The notes beneath the pieces were generated by a model. It saw only the letters and a list, made by a program, of their open reading frames with translations. It did no database searches and was not told the origin of the DNA. Below are positions 1 through 10,911 of a stretch of 64,000 nucleotides of DNA, piece by piece. The translations under genes were made by a program, and so were the position numbers. The stretch is from Flexamia atlantica (taxonomy: Eukaryota; Arthropoda; Insecta; Hemiptera; Cicadellidae). The stretch is taken from positions 27,985,471-28,049,470 of the forward strand of contig JAQJVK010000010.1 of the NCBI GenBank assembly GCA_035578135.1, read 5' to 3'. How positions within the stretch are numbered: the first letter of the stretch is position 1; each line of letters begins with the position of its first letter.

Positions 1-965
1 GTAATGACATGCAAATTGGGTTTGTAAGATTGTTTAAAGAGAGCTTGAGATGCCGCCAACGCCAGAAAATGTTTTGGTTTTAAGAGATATTACGGCTCTT
101 TCAACATCGGCTTGTGAAACAAGAGCAAAGAACATAGAATTTTAATCTAGATTGGGTGAAACACTGTATTTGGGTTGCTTAGTCAAAGATAAGCCAGAGT
201 GATTCACTTTAGCAAAGTGTTCACTAAAGATGTCAACCACCTGTTTGGTAGAATACACCAGCTCCGCATTTCTCATTATTAGCGGGATGATACTTCTATT
301 AGAAAACTCTCTTGTTTCCCTTCGAACTATGTCCCAGACTTTCTTTTTTGGGCAGGTCAACATTTTTATTCGTAAAGTATTCGTAAAGTCCTTTGGTTCT
401 TTACTAATAGAAAACTTTCCGAAGTTTGATATGACAAGACGAACATACCTCGAAGGGAAAGCTATAGAGAAAATATTTCGAATGCAATCAATGAAAAGTT
501 GAGACTTCAGATTGACATTGCAATTTCCACTCATTACACTCCAGTCCACATTTTGAATCAGAGAGATATAATAATGTTGTTTTTAGAGGAAAATCCTTTT
601 TTGAAGTAACAACTCTTCGCCACTGAAGAAATTTTAAAGGAAACCAGCTGAGCATCATGGTCAGAAAGAGGACTAAAGAATGAAAGGCATTCCAAAGCAT
701 CTGAACCAAAGTTTGAAACAACATTATCCAAAAGAGATTTGTCCCTTGTGGGGTTTTCAACTTATTCCTCAAGATCATAAGCATGGAAAATATTTCGCAG
801 TGCCTTAACCATGAGATTTTCAGAATCGAAAAAATTGATATCCCAGTCTCTACAAATCATGAATCTACCTTTCACCCGAGACACATTATTCATGAGGCTT
901 TCAAAATATTTTAGAAAATTTAAACCATTGTTCTTTGGCACTCTATAAATACATTTACGGTACAT
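1..965 (-). pseudogene. Non-LTR retrotransposon fragment: endonuclease end, linker and start of RT
   Basis: Read on the minus strand, 965-762 encodes part of an apurinic-type endonuclease (IYRVPKNNG, then CRDWDINFFDSENLMV, the counterpart of the usual GD(F/W)NI motif with Gly replaced by Arg). 784-488 and 549-142 hold the endonuclease-RT linker in shifted frames. 120-17 begins the RT domain with LKTKTFSGVGGISSSL, matching the LKxxKSxGxDGIS block of Jockey/CR1-group RTs. Frame changes near 760 and 540 and a stop near 15-20 show it is dead. It runs off the left edge, so the catalytic RT motifs are outside the window. Domain order and motif match come from the sequence; the clade (Jockey/CR1/L2 group) is inferred from general motif style only. 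Confidence 0.8.
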
Positions 966-1067
966 TTACTTTAATCCTTACGTATACTGCATCCTTCCTC
1001 TAGAGAGAAGAAAGTGATCTCTGTCTAAATATGTTAATCACGACCGTTGATATAAGTAAATATAGTT
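920..1067. repeat. Left arm of ~150-bp inverted repeat
   Basis: This arm is the reverse complement of 3003-3151 with only a few mismatches and one-base gaps. It includes the first codons of the endonuclease fragment at 965. The two arms enclose all the mariner sequence between them, so the mariner-bearing segment lies in a large inverted structure about 2.2 kb across. Confidence 0.85.
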
Positions 1068-1320
1068 CTCGTATACTATTAAACCAAGATTAAAACAATC
1101 TATCTGAAATAAAATTAAATAATGTTTGATTTGAATACATTAACAAATATATATCACAATGACCCATGTGCTTCAAGCACGCGTGGGTCTGGAATAAATA
1201 ATCTTAGAATATTATACAAATTTATTTCGGCAGTATTTTTCTTCCATCCGTTCAATCGCCTTATGAATACAGCACTCAATGCACTTTCACAATTTCTTTT
1301 TAAGCATGACACACTTTTCT

Positions 1321-1514
1321 TATACGAGGTACATTCGGAAAGTAAGTTTGGTTTGTCTTACATAGTTCCTACAAATATTTAGGCATTGTCATATCTAGGG
1401 AGAAGCTTTTTAATTCGTGCTGAAAATAATTCTGCCGCCTGTGCACGCAGCCACCCGTTGACGCAATCTTAAGTTATTTGTCATTCACAAACCGACAAAG
1501 GTTACAATGGTGTA
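1321..1514 (-). pseudogene. Mariner transposase C-terminal remnant, copy 1
   Basis: Minus-strand translation across 1500-1380 matches copy 2 at 2823-2635 and shows the end of a mariner-type transposase (NGWLRAQAAELFSARIEKL and PRHDKCL in the better copy; this family's usual ending is WLxxQaxxFfxxGIxKLvpRydKCl). The left edge, near 1321, carries ATACGAGGTACATTCGGAAA, which resembles a mariner terminal repeat. Interrupted at 1514 by the inverted-repeat element at 1515-2362. The catalytic DDD core is missing, so this is an internal-deletion derivative. Confidence 0.7.
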
Positions 1515-2362
1515 CACGCTAAAATCGAAAGAGTGAAAAAGTCATTTATTTGTCGGAGTGAATAGGTTTTCACTCCGAAAGAGTTAATATTCACTCTAAA
1601 TTAGTGAAAAATATCCAATCTTTTGGTTGAGTGATGATTTCTCTCATGAAAAAGTGAAATTTTCACTCATTGATAATATAGTTTTGAAACCATATAAGGA
1701 AAGAGTGAGAATTCACTCTCAATTGAGTGAGTTTTTGAAAGTGGTGGGGATCGCTTCCGGCGACGCGACGACGCTACTGAGTCGCCATTTTGGTCATTGA
1801 TTCACATGCACATGGATATTACCGATTTATGTACAGGTAAGCAGAAAACATTGCTTTAACCACTTACTTGGTTAGTGTTAAGGTATAGCTAACGTAATTT
1901 AAAGATTAACAATAGTCTGTAGAATCAAGGTTAGGGTGGAGGGAAAATTCAATTTAGTCTCAGCAAAGGTTCTGTGACACTCGTTGAATATGCCTGCGCC
2001 GTTACATTTTAGAGGTTTTAGTTTCAATCATCACGTTTAGGTACCAGTGCCCACAACAAGTGTCGGCAAAGAGTCAGAATTGTAGTTCACAAATGCCAAT
2101 GAGAGGTTAGGTTAGTGAGGTTAGGTGATTTCACTCTTTTAAAGTTGAACTTCACTCTTTTAAAGACTAAAATTCCACTCTGAAAAGAACAAGAACCACT
2201 CTTTCATTGAGTGGGGATATTCCACTCTTTTCATGAGTGAAAACGGTTCACTTTTTCAAAGAGTGAACCTTCACTCTTTCAGAGTGGCTCAATTTTCTCT
2301 ACCCCGAAGAGTGAATGAGTCACTCACAAAGAGTGAGTATTCACTCTTTCGATTTTAGCGTG
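1515..2362. mobile_element. 848-bp non-autonomous TIR element (MITE-like) nested in mariner
   Basis: It begins CACGCTAAAATCGAAAGAGT and ends with the exact reverse complement, giving a 23-bp perfect terminal inverted repeat. It is flanked by TA on both sides (1513-1514 and 2363-2364), or by GTAC if the ends are placed one base further in; the two cannot be told apart. The paralogous mariner copy at 2760-2820 has the same flanks without the element (GGTGTACCGAAG), proving precise insertion. Within it are many copies of GAGTGAA/TTCACTC near both ends. It has no transposase. A central GC-rich part (1741-1850) holds CGCCATTTTGG, a short ATG frame and a CAG/GTAAGC splice-donor-like site, unlike the rest of the element. 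Confidence 0.9.
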
Positions 2363-2364
2363 TA

Positions 2365-2515
2365 CAGAAGAGTTCGTAAAATTTGTAGGAAACACTCAGA
2401 GAGATCAGTAATATTGAATTTCCTTTTTGCCACGTATCGTTGATTTTTGCAACGAGATCGTCAGTAACGACAGATGGTTGGCCACTCCTCTCTTCATCGA
2501 GGACATTAGTTCAGA
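2365..2515 (-). pseudogene. Mariner transposase N-terminal remnant, copy 1 (right part)
   Basis: Continues the mariner copy on the other side of the nested element. The minus strand encodes ERSGQPSVVTDDLVAKIND, the second helix-turn-helix of mariner transposases (family pattern GRPSxVxTDxxVakIxexI). The frame is shifted compared with copy 2. The sequence 2366-2440 is almost the same as 2791-2870. Confidence 0.7.
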
Positions 2516-2590
2516 TTCGCGACCATCTAGTTACAGTTCGGGAAAAAAGGAAATTCAAAATTACTGATCTCTCTGAGTGTATGTACAACA
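2515..2590 (+). pseudogene. Mariner N-terminal fragment in opposite orientation
   Basis: Plus-strand frame reads HLVTVREKRKFKITDLSEC, the same helix-turn-helix segment as on the minus strand at 2387-2440. The two pieces therefore form a short inverted repeat around 2485. I infer a rearrangement or fold-back end joining two mariner copies head to head. Confidence 0.6.
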
Positions 2591-2634
2591 TTATTATTAT
2601 ATACATCTTAAAGAGCGTACCTTAAACTAATTTT

Positions 2635-3000
2635 CTACATAGTTCCCACAATAATTAGGCACTTGTCATGTCTAGGGAGAAGCTTTTCAATTCGTGCTGA
2701 AAATAATTCTGCCGCCTGTGCTCGCAGCCACCCGTTGACGCCATCTTTAAGTTCATTGTCATTCACAATGCGACAAAGGTTACAATGGTGTACCGAAGAG
2801 TTCGTGAAATTTGTAGGAAACACTCAGAGGGATCAGTAATTTTGAATTTCCTTTTTTTGCCGAACTGTATCGTTGATTTTGGCAACGAGATCGTCAGTAA
2901 CGACAGATGGTTGGCCACTCCTCTCACGCGAATCTGAATTCGCGACCATCTTTACAGTTAAGATATTTGGCACATTTAACTGCAAAACAGTTGTAGAGTT
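2635..3000 (-). pseudogene. Mariner transposase remnant with internal deletion, copy 2
   Basis: Minus-strand start near 2952 gives MVANSDSRERSGQPSVV followed by TDDLVAKINDTV, the N-terminal DNA-binding region. A frameshift and stop follow (about 2840), then the segment 2823-2635 gives NDNELKDGVNGWLRAQAAEL and PRHDKCL, the C-terminal end. The N-terminal HTH passes almost directly to the C-terminus: roughly two thirds of a normal ~345-residue transposase, including the catalytic D,D,D residues, is absent. The same deletion join is present in copy 1, so the deletion is older than the duplication. This copy preserves the empty site of the 1515-2362 element. Confidence 0.75.
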
Positions 3001-3002
3001 GA

Positions 3003-3151
3003 AACTATATTTACTTATATCAACGGTCGTGGTTAACATATTTAGATAGAGATCACTTTCTTCTCTCTAGAGTGAAGGATACAGTATACGTAAGGATTAA
3101 ATTAAATGTACCGTAAATGTATTTATAGAGTGCCAAAGAACAATGTTTAAA
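3003..3151. repeat. Right arm of ~150-bp inverted repeat
   Basis: Reverse complement of 920-1067. It contains on the plus strand a short run reading MYRKCIYRVPKNN, the same endonuclease codons found on the minus strand at 965-930, so part of the non-LTR element was copied in inverted orientation. Confidence 0.85.
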
Positions 3152-3264
3152 ACAAAGGTAATGCATTAATCATATCTGGCACATTAAACTGTATTTCATG
3201 TGAACTTTTTGTCAATCTATTGCTAACTTTAACTAAAAATAGATGTAAAATAATTAAAAATGCA

Positions 3265-4772
3265 TTAAAAGTATAATTTGGAAAATGTCATTATATGCAA
3301 TTGTTCAAATAATGGTTGTGAACTATTATATCTTTTCACTCCACACAATTTCCTCAGTACTATTTCCTGAAAAACTACTATTGGCTCTAGAATTGTTGAA
3401 TATGTCCCACCCAAGTGAATAATTCCACATCGCAACGTGGACAACCATGAAAAATACAAGTTTTAAATTGCTCTTTTTTAAGAAATTGTTTCATATAATA
3501 AATATTTCTATTAATTGCCATTAATTGCCCTTAATTTTGAGGGTAAATCGTCAACATGAAAATTTCATTTTAAGTTGTAGTCAATGATTAAACTAAGATA
3601 TAAGTAATTCCAATTTTTTACAATTGCAACCGTATGAACATAAAGATTTGTGACGATAAAGGCGCAACCTGTCTCTTTGTTATTGAACTGAAGTAATCTT
3701 ATATGAAAATAGAATAGATTTAGTTTTGTTGGTATTGATAATGAGTTTGTTTATTCCGGCCCAGTCAGATAATAATTCTCAATCCCTATTGACAAAGGTT
3801 TTCAACATTTAAAATGAAGTTGCTGTCGTAACAAGGGTGTTATCGTCTGCATAAGCCACAATTTTGGAACAAAAATGTTTTTACCGGCAAATCTTTTATG
3901 AAAATTACAAAAAACAAAGGTCCTAACACCCCGAGGAACACCATGGTTGGAGTATTTTGATTGACTGGTTATGCCATTTTTACCACCTGTTGTCTGCTTG
4001 TTGAAAACGGTTCAAACCATGAGAAGGCTGTACCAGTAATACCATAACACTTAAGTTTATACAGTAAAATATTTCTATCGACAAGGCCGAATACCTTGCT
4101 AAAATCAATATTATGGAGTTGCATTTGGTTTTAGTTTATCTGAATTAACTATATAACGAATAAGTTGATCGATAGCACAATCAGTATTCTTGCCTTTTAA
4201 AAAACCATATTGCTTGGAAGAAAATAAATCATTAATATTAAAGTACTTCATTATTTGTTTTTTCTTGTAGGTCTCAAACATCTTAGCTAAGCTATTAATA
4301 AGACAGATTGGTCAATAGTTGGGCATGCTTTGTTTGCAATTTAATTTAAAAATATAGGGACCACACAAGCAAGATTCAATTTTTCCGGAAAAATTCCCTG
4401 AGTGACAAATAAGATAAAAATATGAGCAATAGCAGGAGCTAAACAGAACAAATTATTTTTTATAGTTACAGTACTTATAACATCTGGCCAGTTGCATTTT
4501 TTATTTTTCATGCTTAAAATTATTTTTACAATATTTTCAGTTGAAAATGTATTGGGACTGAAGACTGACATAAATTTAGGCACTTCTGGCAGCGGGAGAA
4601 CATTTTGACCAAATTCACTCTCTGGCAATGTTGATGGACTACGAACAAAATAATCGTTGAAGGCGTCCGCAATGAACTGTTCATTTCCGGGTACATCGTA
4701 CGTGGTGTTCCCGACGGATGTGGAAGAAAAATCCATGGAAGAGGAGGGGAGTCCACACTTTGATAATTCCAC
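3265..4772 (-). pseudogene. Non-LTR retrotransposon RT fragment (Jockey/CR1 group), degraded
   Basis: Minus strand, in order: 4772-4341 holds the pre-RT and RT start (IADAFNDYFV, then IILSMKNKKCN and GIFPEKLNLACVVPI). About 4300-4150 holds SSKQYGFLKGKNTDCAIDQL (the FGFRK...ST block). About 4110-4030 holds IDFSKVFGLVDRNILL (motif A; the first Asp is kept, AFD has become VFG). About 3960 holds HGVPRG, and about 3850 a YADD-type run in shifted frame. 3459-3265 holds the C-terminal LRCGIIHLGGTYSTI and RKLCGVKRYNSSQPLFEQL. The order and spacing fit one element, but several frameshifts and stops separate the blocks. It has no 5' endonuclease. Confidence 0.82.
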
Positions 4773-5150
4773 AATTTAAATACAAATGTACGGTTAGTTA
4801 TAATTGAAAGAAACTAAACCTAAATTTATAAATAAATTTATCTCATGAAGATCGTGTTAAGAATGCATTTAGTGCAAGTAGTGCAGGAGTTGCAAAATAC
4901 TAAAAATAAAAGATTTAAACATTCTAACATTGAATCGGTTAATTGAACCTCGAACAATGGGCCAACAATAGATGTAAAGACCATGTCTACAATGCAGGCA
5001 ATTATTACAAGGGTTACCTCCAATTGCACCCCAACAACAGCGACAGTAAGGTGGTTCATTGTACTTTCAATCGAGATTCTTGTAGTCCTCAGATAACGGC
5101 GTGTAGTCATTTACTTACTAGGGTATGTTAAACCCCCCCCCCCCCTTACA
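4773..5150. other. No recognisable gene; poly-C run at 5133-5145
   Basis: Overlapping 60-90 codon frames on both strands have no motif I recognise. A 13-base C run ends the stretch. Confidence 0.5.
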
Positions 5151-8100
5151 TAGGGCCTTCTGGTCATTTGTTATTTTTTATAAGGTTTTTAAATTTTGGC
5201 TACAACTAAGGCAATTTTGGTTATAATTAAGGCAATATACTGCAAAAAGGACATTTTATTTTAAGGGCGCTAAAAGTACATTGGAATTACGATTATTATA
5301 GTGCAAAGATCAAGTACTTTTTAAATTCACATTCTCCGGCTTGGAGAAAGGAAAAAAACATAGGGGGAATTTCATTCGTGTATACATTTATAATGTTTTC
5401 AGATTCAAATATCAGAGGAAACCCTCTAACTGGGTGATCTTCTTAATCTTCTATAATTTTCCTTAATAGTACAACTGTACTGTAGTTAAATTTGTAATTA
5501 ATTTTTAATTAAAGTGACTTCCCCACAAAACACAAAAATGTTCGATTATTTTATTTAGTACCATAACTAACTTCATTTAACCGTTTAAAAAATACCTGCT
5601 GCATCCATCCATCTTCCACAACCGGCAGACTAGTACTAGAGACACACTGTACAAAGATAAATATCCAGAGTGGGTGTCATTCGCAACCAGTTCCGTCTCG
5701 GAGTATAAATATGACGCCGTCGAGCAGGTTTAAAATTCAGATATAAAACACTGAAAAGTCCTATAAAAATGAAAGAAGTACTGATGTACGTGTACATCAA
5801 GAGAGAAAAGTGTGGTGAATTTTCCTACATCTGGATATTGATCCGTCAATGCTGAGTTTGGTGACAATCTAATTAGAATTTGATTTTACTGATTTACCCT
5901 TTCCGGTTGTTTGTAAAACCTCAAAACGTTTTTACCGCTACAGGCAATGTTGCATTTAGTAACTTAAAAATAGCTTTTATTGAAAGTGAATTAGTTTATG
6001 GTTAAGAAAGTAATAGAACAATTGACTGTATTAATGTTCAAAAAACCAGTATTCAGGGTCTATACCATGCACATCAATTTATTTGCAGGTGTGTGTAAAA
6101 TGTATCGGTTTTTGCTAAGAGTAATAACCATCTCTATTAAATAGTTACCTTCGGTTTTATGCCTTTATGTTATAAGCTAACTTCACTTTTTTAGTTTTAT
6201 GACAGTCTGCAGTTGTGGGATTCCCAAAAGGAAAAAGTAACCTATATTTCAGAATGTTCATATAATGCAGAGCGTAAATTTGCAATAAAAATCGTTAAAA
6301 GATGGAAATAGTCACATAAAAACCAAGTTACTGTCATAAGGTTTTCCCTAAACTGCTTCTTTTCCGTCTGCCTGGGTGCATCTTTATCATATTGCAGTAG
6401 CTTCAAAACCTCTTAAGCTCAACTTGAAATTTAGTTCATGATCAAGGTCTAATAAGGCTTATTTCCAAATGGAGAGACGAGTTTCTAATGTGAATCCTTT
6501 TTTACCTTTTTTCAAAGCTTAATTTTACCTGAGAAATACTGAACGAAGTTTTTGGCCCATTCTATGGAAACACGAATAATTAGGGAGAACTAGGAGTAAT
6601 AAACAAGTGGACAACCAAATGCCGATAATCATAAATGGAAAATGTAACTTATGGGGGACAGGAATATAAATGTGAGGCTAGAAGATTGAAGAAATCTGAA
6701 AGCAAAAACTTTTGTGAAGAAGCACTAATGAGTTCAAAAAGGCACCTGGATTTTCGGTAAACCGTCCTAAAAATAACTGGGAGGAATGTAAAAACACAGA
6801 GGCCAATAATTATAACAGGCACAGACTTAACCACGTTGAATGTTTTGTTGAAAGTATTTAAGAAACATGAGGTTGAAAAATAGGGTTAGAAACTAGGAAA
6901 CTAAGAAAGGGTAAGAAACATAGGATTAGAAACGAGATTGGCCTATATCTGTAGATAAAATAAAACCTAATCGTTTCTAGGTGTTTCCTTAATCATGCAG
7001 AAATTAAGTACAATTAATTTTTGAAAACATTACCACAGTACCGATAAAAAAATTATAATGCATTAAAAACATAATATCCTTAATACATTAAAGTGTAAAA
7101 AATCAGGGACAATTTATTAACTTAATTTTTCGTCGGTTTCAATAAAGAGTTTTTGCGGCAAATGTCTCCTACTGAAATTCAGGAGTTAGTTAACATATAT
7201 TATTATTGGTTAGTAACGAAATCATGCCTCTGTTACAGAAACAGAAGCATTTAATTTTTTTTAATTAATTTGTTGAAATAATTTTAATCTAGTAATCTGT
7301 TATTTTTTCACAACGTTGCTTGTGTCGGTCTGTACCTTCGGTCTCCATAGTGCCGGTAGAAAAACAACTGAAAGCAGAACTCTGGTAAAAATAAAACTTA
7401 CTGGTTATTGAATAACATTTTTACGATTTGGATTTGTACCATCATTCCGGCAATTGAATCATTATTGACTGTTATCATTATTGACTGTTAAAAAAGAGAA
7501 GAATCATTATTTTTGTGAATGGGTCTTTAAAACGGTAAGATGATGCGCATTCACTGATGAACCACATTAAATAAAATCTCTAAATGTCATTAATTAAATG
7601 GTGGTTTGCCGCAAAATCTAACTCTCAAGCTATTAAAACGGCCAAGAAAGTTCACTTTTATTACACCTGTATAAGGTCACCTCGTGATTAAAAATAACAC
7701 CTGTGATAGAATCGTGCTTCTAAAGGAAGTTTAAATTGGAGATCAAACAATCATTAAGTCAGGCGACATACATAAAATAAAATAATTAATGTTGTTTTGG
7801 TGTCTGGGGACCTCAAAACCAAAAGTTGAAATCGTTCTAGGCCTAGATTATAACATCTCTTAGGGCGGATACGGACTGCTCCCCTTTAACGGGTTTATCA
7901 GTGACATATGAATTGCATAAGTTTTGACCACAGTAAACAAGTAACTTTTTTTTATTGAATGATAAGCAGTAGTTTATTAGAAATATGATATATTAAATTA
8001 CTTTCACACATTATTTTAGCTGGGGTCACGTCGCTACTTATGTTACACTAATGGAAATCTAATGTGTGCCGCATGCAGCATTTACTTGGTGATTAGGGCA

Positions 8101-9100
8101 GGTAAGCGCTTTTAAATAGTACACTCAATGCAGAAATTAGACTTAGTTATTTCAAAAATGCAAGGGAGAGCAATCCATATGTCGCTGTCACAACTCAACC
8201 CTCTAGTAGTGAACAGTCCATCACCCCTCTACTATGGGGAAGCAGTCCATATTCAACCCTCTATTATCTAAAAGGATATCACCATTATGATAACAGCGTA
8301 TTATCCTTTTTAGAAAAGATTTGCTAAAATGACAACGTCTGAAATACTGGTCTGCATATAGGGTATACAGGGTGTTTGATACACTGTATAAGTATAAAAT
8401 TATATTTTAATTGCATTTCAAGGAGTTGCTGTTACGTTACAAACAGTAAGTAGTATTAATAAAAAGCTAAATTCATAGGGCTTCACGGTAAATTCCTTCT
8501 AATGGTGTAAAGGAATACATGTATCTTAGCTCAAGATGCACTTGAACTTTTAGGCCAAGTTCCATGATAAAATTCAAATCATTCTCTTCCGCTGATGATT
8601 CACAACTGATTCCAACGATCATAGTCGTTCAATCAAAGTTGCTGCACATGGTAGTATCGCGGGTTCAAAAGAGATATATTTTCCGTAAAATATTTCAGTG
8701 AAATGGCGAGAAATCAAAGATTCTCAGGAAGTAATGAGGATGTGTTCAAACGCTACTAAACTCATCGTCCAACCTTGCCATGTTCATTCATGAGACAAAA
8801 CAACATAATCCGTCTAAATCTTTATATACAAAGGATCAACACTGTATTCGTTTCGTAAGCTGTAGATGTTTCGTAGGTTTTTGGTTAAATTAGTCAAGAA
8901 AGAACACTAATCTAATTTCGGCTTTACATTAGGTTATATTGACTGTTCCAAAAGCCCTCATTAAATTTCTAAATTTTGTGCCTTGTTACGATCTCGGATT
9001 TCATCCGAGGTTACGATTAGTTAATTCAAACACTCTATCAGCTAAATCAAATTGAAATTGTGTAGTTGTCAAAACGCCCAGAAGATTAAGAAACCCAGAA
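5151..9100. other. AT-rich non-coding stretch with one core-promoter-like site
   Basis: No coding region, RNA gene or bounded repeat could be supported across about 3.9 kb. The one local exception is TATAAATA at 5704-5711 in a short GC-richer patch, followed by an ATG at 5769 opening only a short frame. A short palindromic scrap at 8370-8396 (TATACAGGGTG...ACTGTATA) resembles a mariner end but has no partner. Confidence 0.5.
5704..5711 (+). promoter_or_regulatory. Possible TATA box
   Basis: TATAAATA in a local GC-rich context (CCGTCTCGGAG upstream, GACGCCGTCGAGC downstream), with an ATG 58 bp after it. Spacing would suit an arthropod core promoter, but no gene is visible downstream, so this may be chance in AT-rich DNA. 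Confidence 0.2.
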
Positions 9101-9299
9101 TTATGAGGCAGGGGACCTGTATATGTGCGAGTAGTCAGCGTGTTGTGCTCTGGTGTTGTCGCCGCGCAGGTAGCCGCGTATCCTGTCCCCCACGCTCGTG
9201 CCGCTGTCCTTGTGCTCCTGCCATCGGGCCTTGCACTGATCCCTCAGCGTGTGGATCCGCCCCAGGCACCCCTGGTACTCGTGCAGTTTGTCCACCATC
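9101..9299 (-). CDS. Candidate host exon, unidentified protein
   Basis: Minus-strand open block of about 62 residues beginning MVDKLHEYQGCLGRIHTL, charged and helix-prone, in clearly GC-richer, codon-like DNA than the AT-rich surroundings. A splice-acceptor-like TTTGGTTGCAG sits directly before it (9310-9300). On the far side there is either a weak donor (CAG/GTCCCC at 9117/9116), giving an internal exon of 183 bp, or a TAA at 9103-9101, giving a terminal exon. I do not recognise the family: there are no transposon motifs and no zinc-binding or catalytic signature. The plus-strand frames over the same bases look like shadows. Partner exons would lie on the minus strand beyond 9.34 kb, but I saw none in the window. 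Confidence 0.5.
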
Positions 9300-9339
9300 C
9301 TGCAACCAAATTAGAGGCGTCAGCTTGGATCTAAATTAA

Positions 9340-9956
9340 TATTTTAAACGCCCTCCGCCGCGCAGCAAACTTTGTATCCTTAGAAAACGTCAAATTCTCG
9401 CAAGAGTGGGCCTTCTTCGGTATCAAATATAGTTATTAGTTGGGTCCGGATTAAACGTTGACCAAAACATTGGACAGTATATGACAGTAGACAGGAGAGG
9501 AAAAACATTCTTTGCTAAGATTCCTTTATATTTATTGTCTGCAAATTCGGTGCGGTTGTAAAAATGTAGGTAAACCAATTACATTAAATCCAAGTTGCAT
9601 TGAATACTTACAAGTAAGCAAGGATAATCTTCAAACTAATCTTCGGGCAGTAAAAAGTAAGGAAGTTAATTAAAGATCGTAATGTTTCACAGCACTGCAC
9701 TGGAAAACTTCGTTGGCTGCAAAAGGGTCCATAAAAATATACAGGGTTTTCTTAAAGGAAACAACCCTTTGAATCGCTTAATGCAGAAACCCCTTAACTG
9801 CCGACTTCTAAACCTTCGGGAAATTAAGAAAACTATCCTTCTCGTCCAATACCTTTTACATTGTGATGCATTTATTTCCCTTGCCTGCAAGAGGTTTGAA
9901 CCTCTTTTGCAATATTTTTAATACAATGCAAGGTTAGCACTAAAAAATATAAAATA
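9340..9956. other. No recognisable feature
   Basis: Open frames of 67-79 codons exist on both strands around 9682-9921, but neither has a known motif and they overlap each other. Confidence 0.4.
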
Positions 9957-10870
9957 CTAGTAATTATACCCGCAGCTTCGCCTGCTGAAAGGAGAACTAA
10001 TTTTAACTGGGGGGTAATTCCAACCTAGATTGAAATTAGGAGGTGTAAAATGTCCTCTAAACATGTTTCCCTCGTGATTAGCAATTGTTATGAGTTAGTT
10101 TTCTACCATTTGCTAACACAGCGAATGGGAGAAAACCGTGGGTATAAAACAAAAATCGTTAAGGTCAGGTTTTCGACTTAACATCAATCTGAATTTAGCG
10201 CGTTTTTAAAAATTGACGGAAAATTTTAAGTAAAGTATATAGACGGTAAATGCCTTGGCCAAAAAATTATTTCTCAGACGTTTTTCAATCGCAGTGAAGA
10301 TCACGTTACTCAGCTATCGATAGGGCAAAATATTGGTAGTTTGTGTTTTAGAATCGAATCCCAATGACCTAAGCAAACCCTCCTAAAATTCTAATTTTTG
10401 AAGCCCAGTTTTTAATTTATATACATATGCTTGAAATTAAAATTGCATACTGAGATTTAGATTATAGTTTGAGTTCTTATTTATTTATAAGACGGACAAC
10501 AAATTTTACCAAAGTGGGAGTTCAAAATAGTACTTCGGGCGGATCGTACAACGCGAGTAGCTCAAGTTGTAGTTGATGAAGATATAGTGAGTGCCCGTAA
10601 TAAATTTGTAGACTTTATTCTTTGAATAGATTGGCTCTCGTACCTTTCCTATCCCCTGAAAATATTCTACAGATTCCCATCCATAGTTTCAAAAACTGAA
10701 ATGGCCGCCATTTTGAATTTTATAATACACTATATTTTAGCCATCTGGGAGAAAATATCTTAACAACCTTTCTTTGCTTGCATCTAGAGCCTATAAAGAA
10801 TGTGTATGCCAAGTTTCATGACACAAAGTCTTGTAGTTTTTGAGTATACAATTGTTCTTGCCATGAAACG
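9957..10870 (-). mobile_element. Helitron-like non-autonomous element, 5'-truncated
   Basis: On the minus strand the element ends ...GCAGGCGAAGCTGC, 11 bases, then CTAG followed by host T. This is the Helitron 3' signature: a short GC hairpin (stem 9972-9975/9982-9985) about 11 nt before CTRR|T. The interior at 10860-10680 carries the phrases CTACAAGACTTTGTG and CATGAAACTTGGCA and a GGCGGCCATTT block, all also found in the plus-strand copy at 20584-21393. Its 5' end is missing, cut near 10870 where the next retroelement begins. No Rep/helicase is encoded. Confidence 0.6.
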
Positions 10871-10911
10871 TATCAACTGTTAACTCACTAACATCCAAGT
10901 CCTCACTAACC

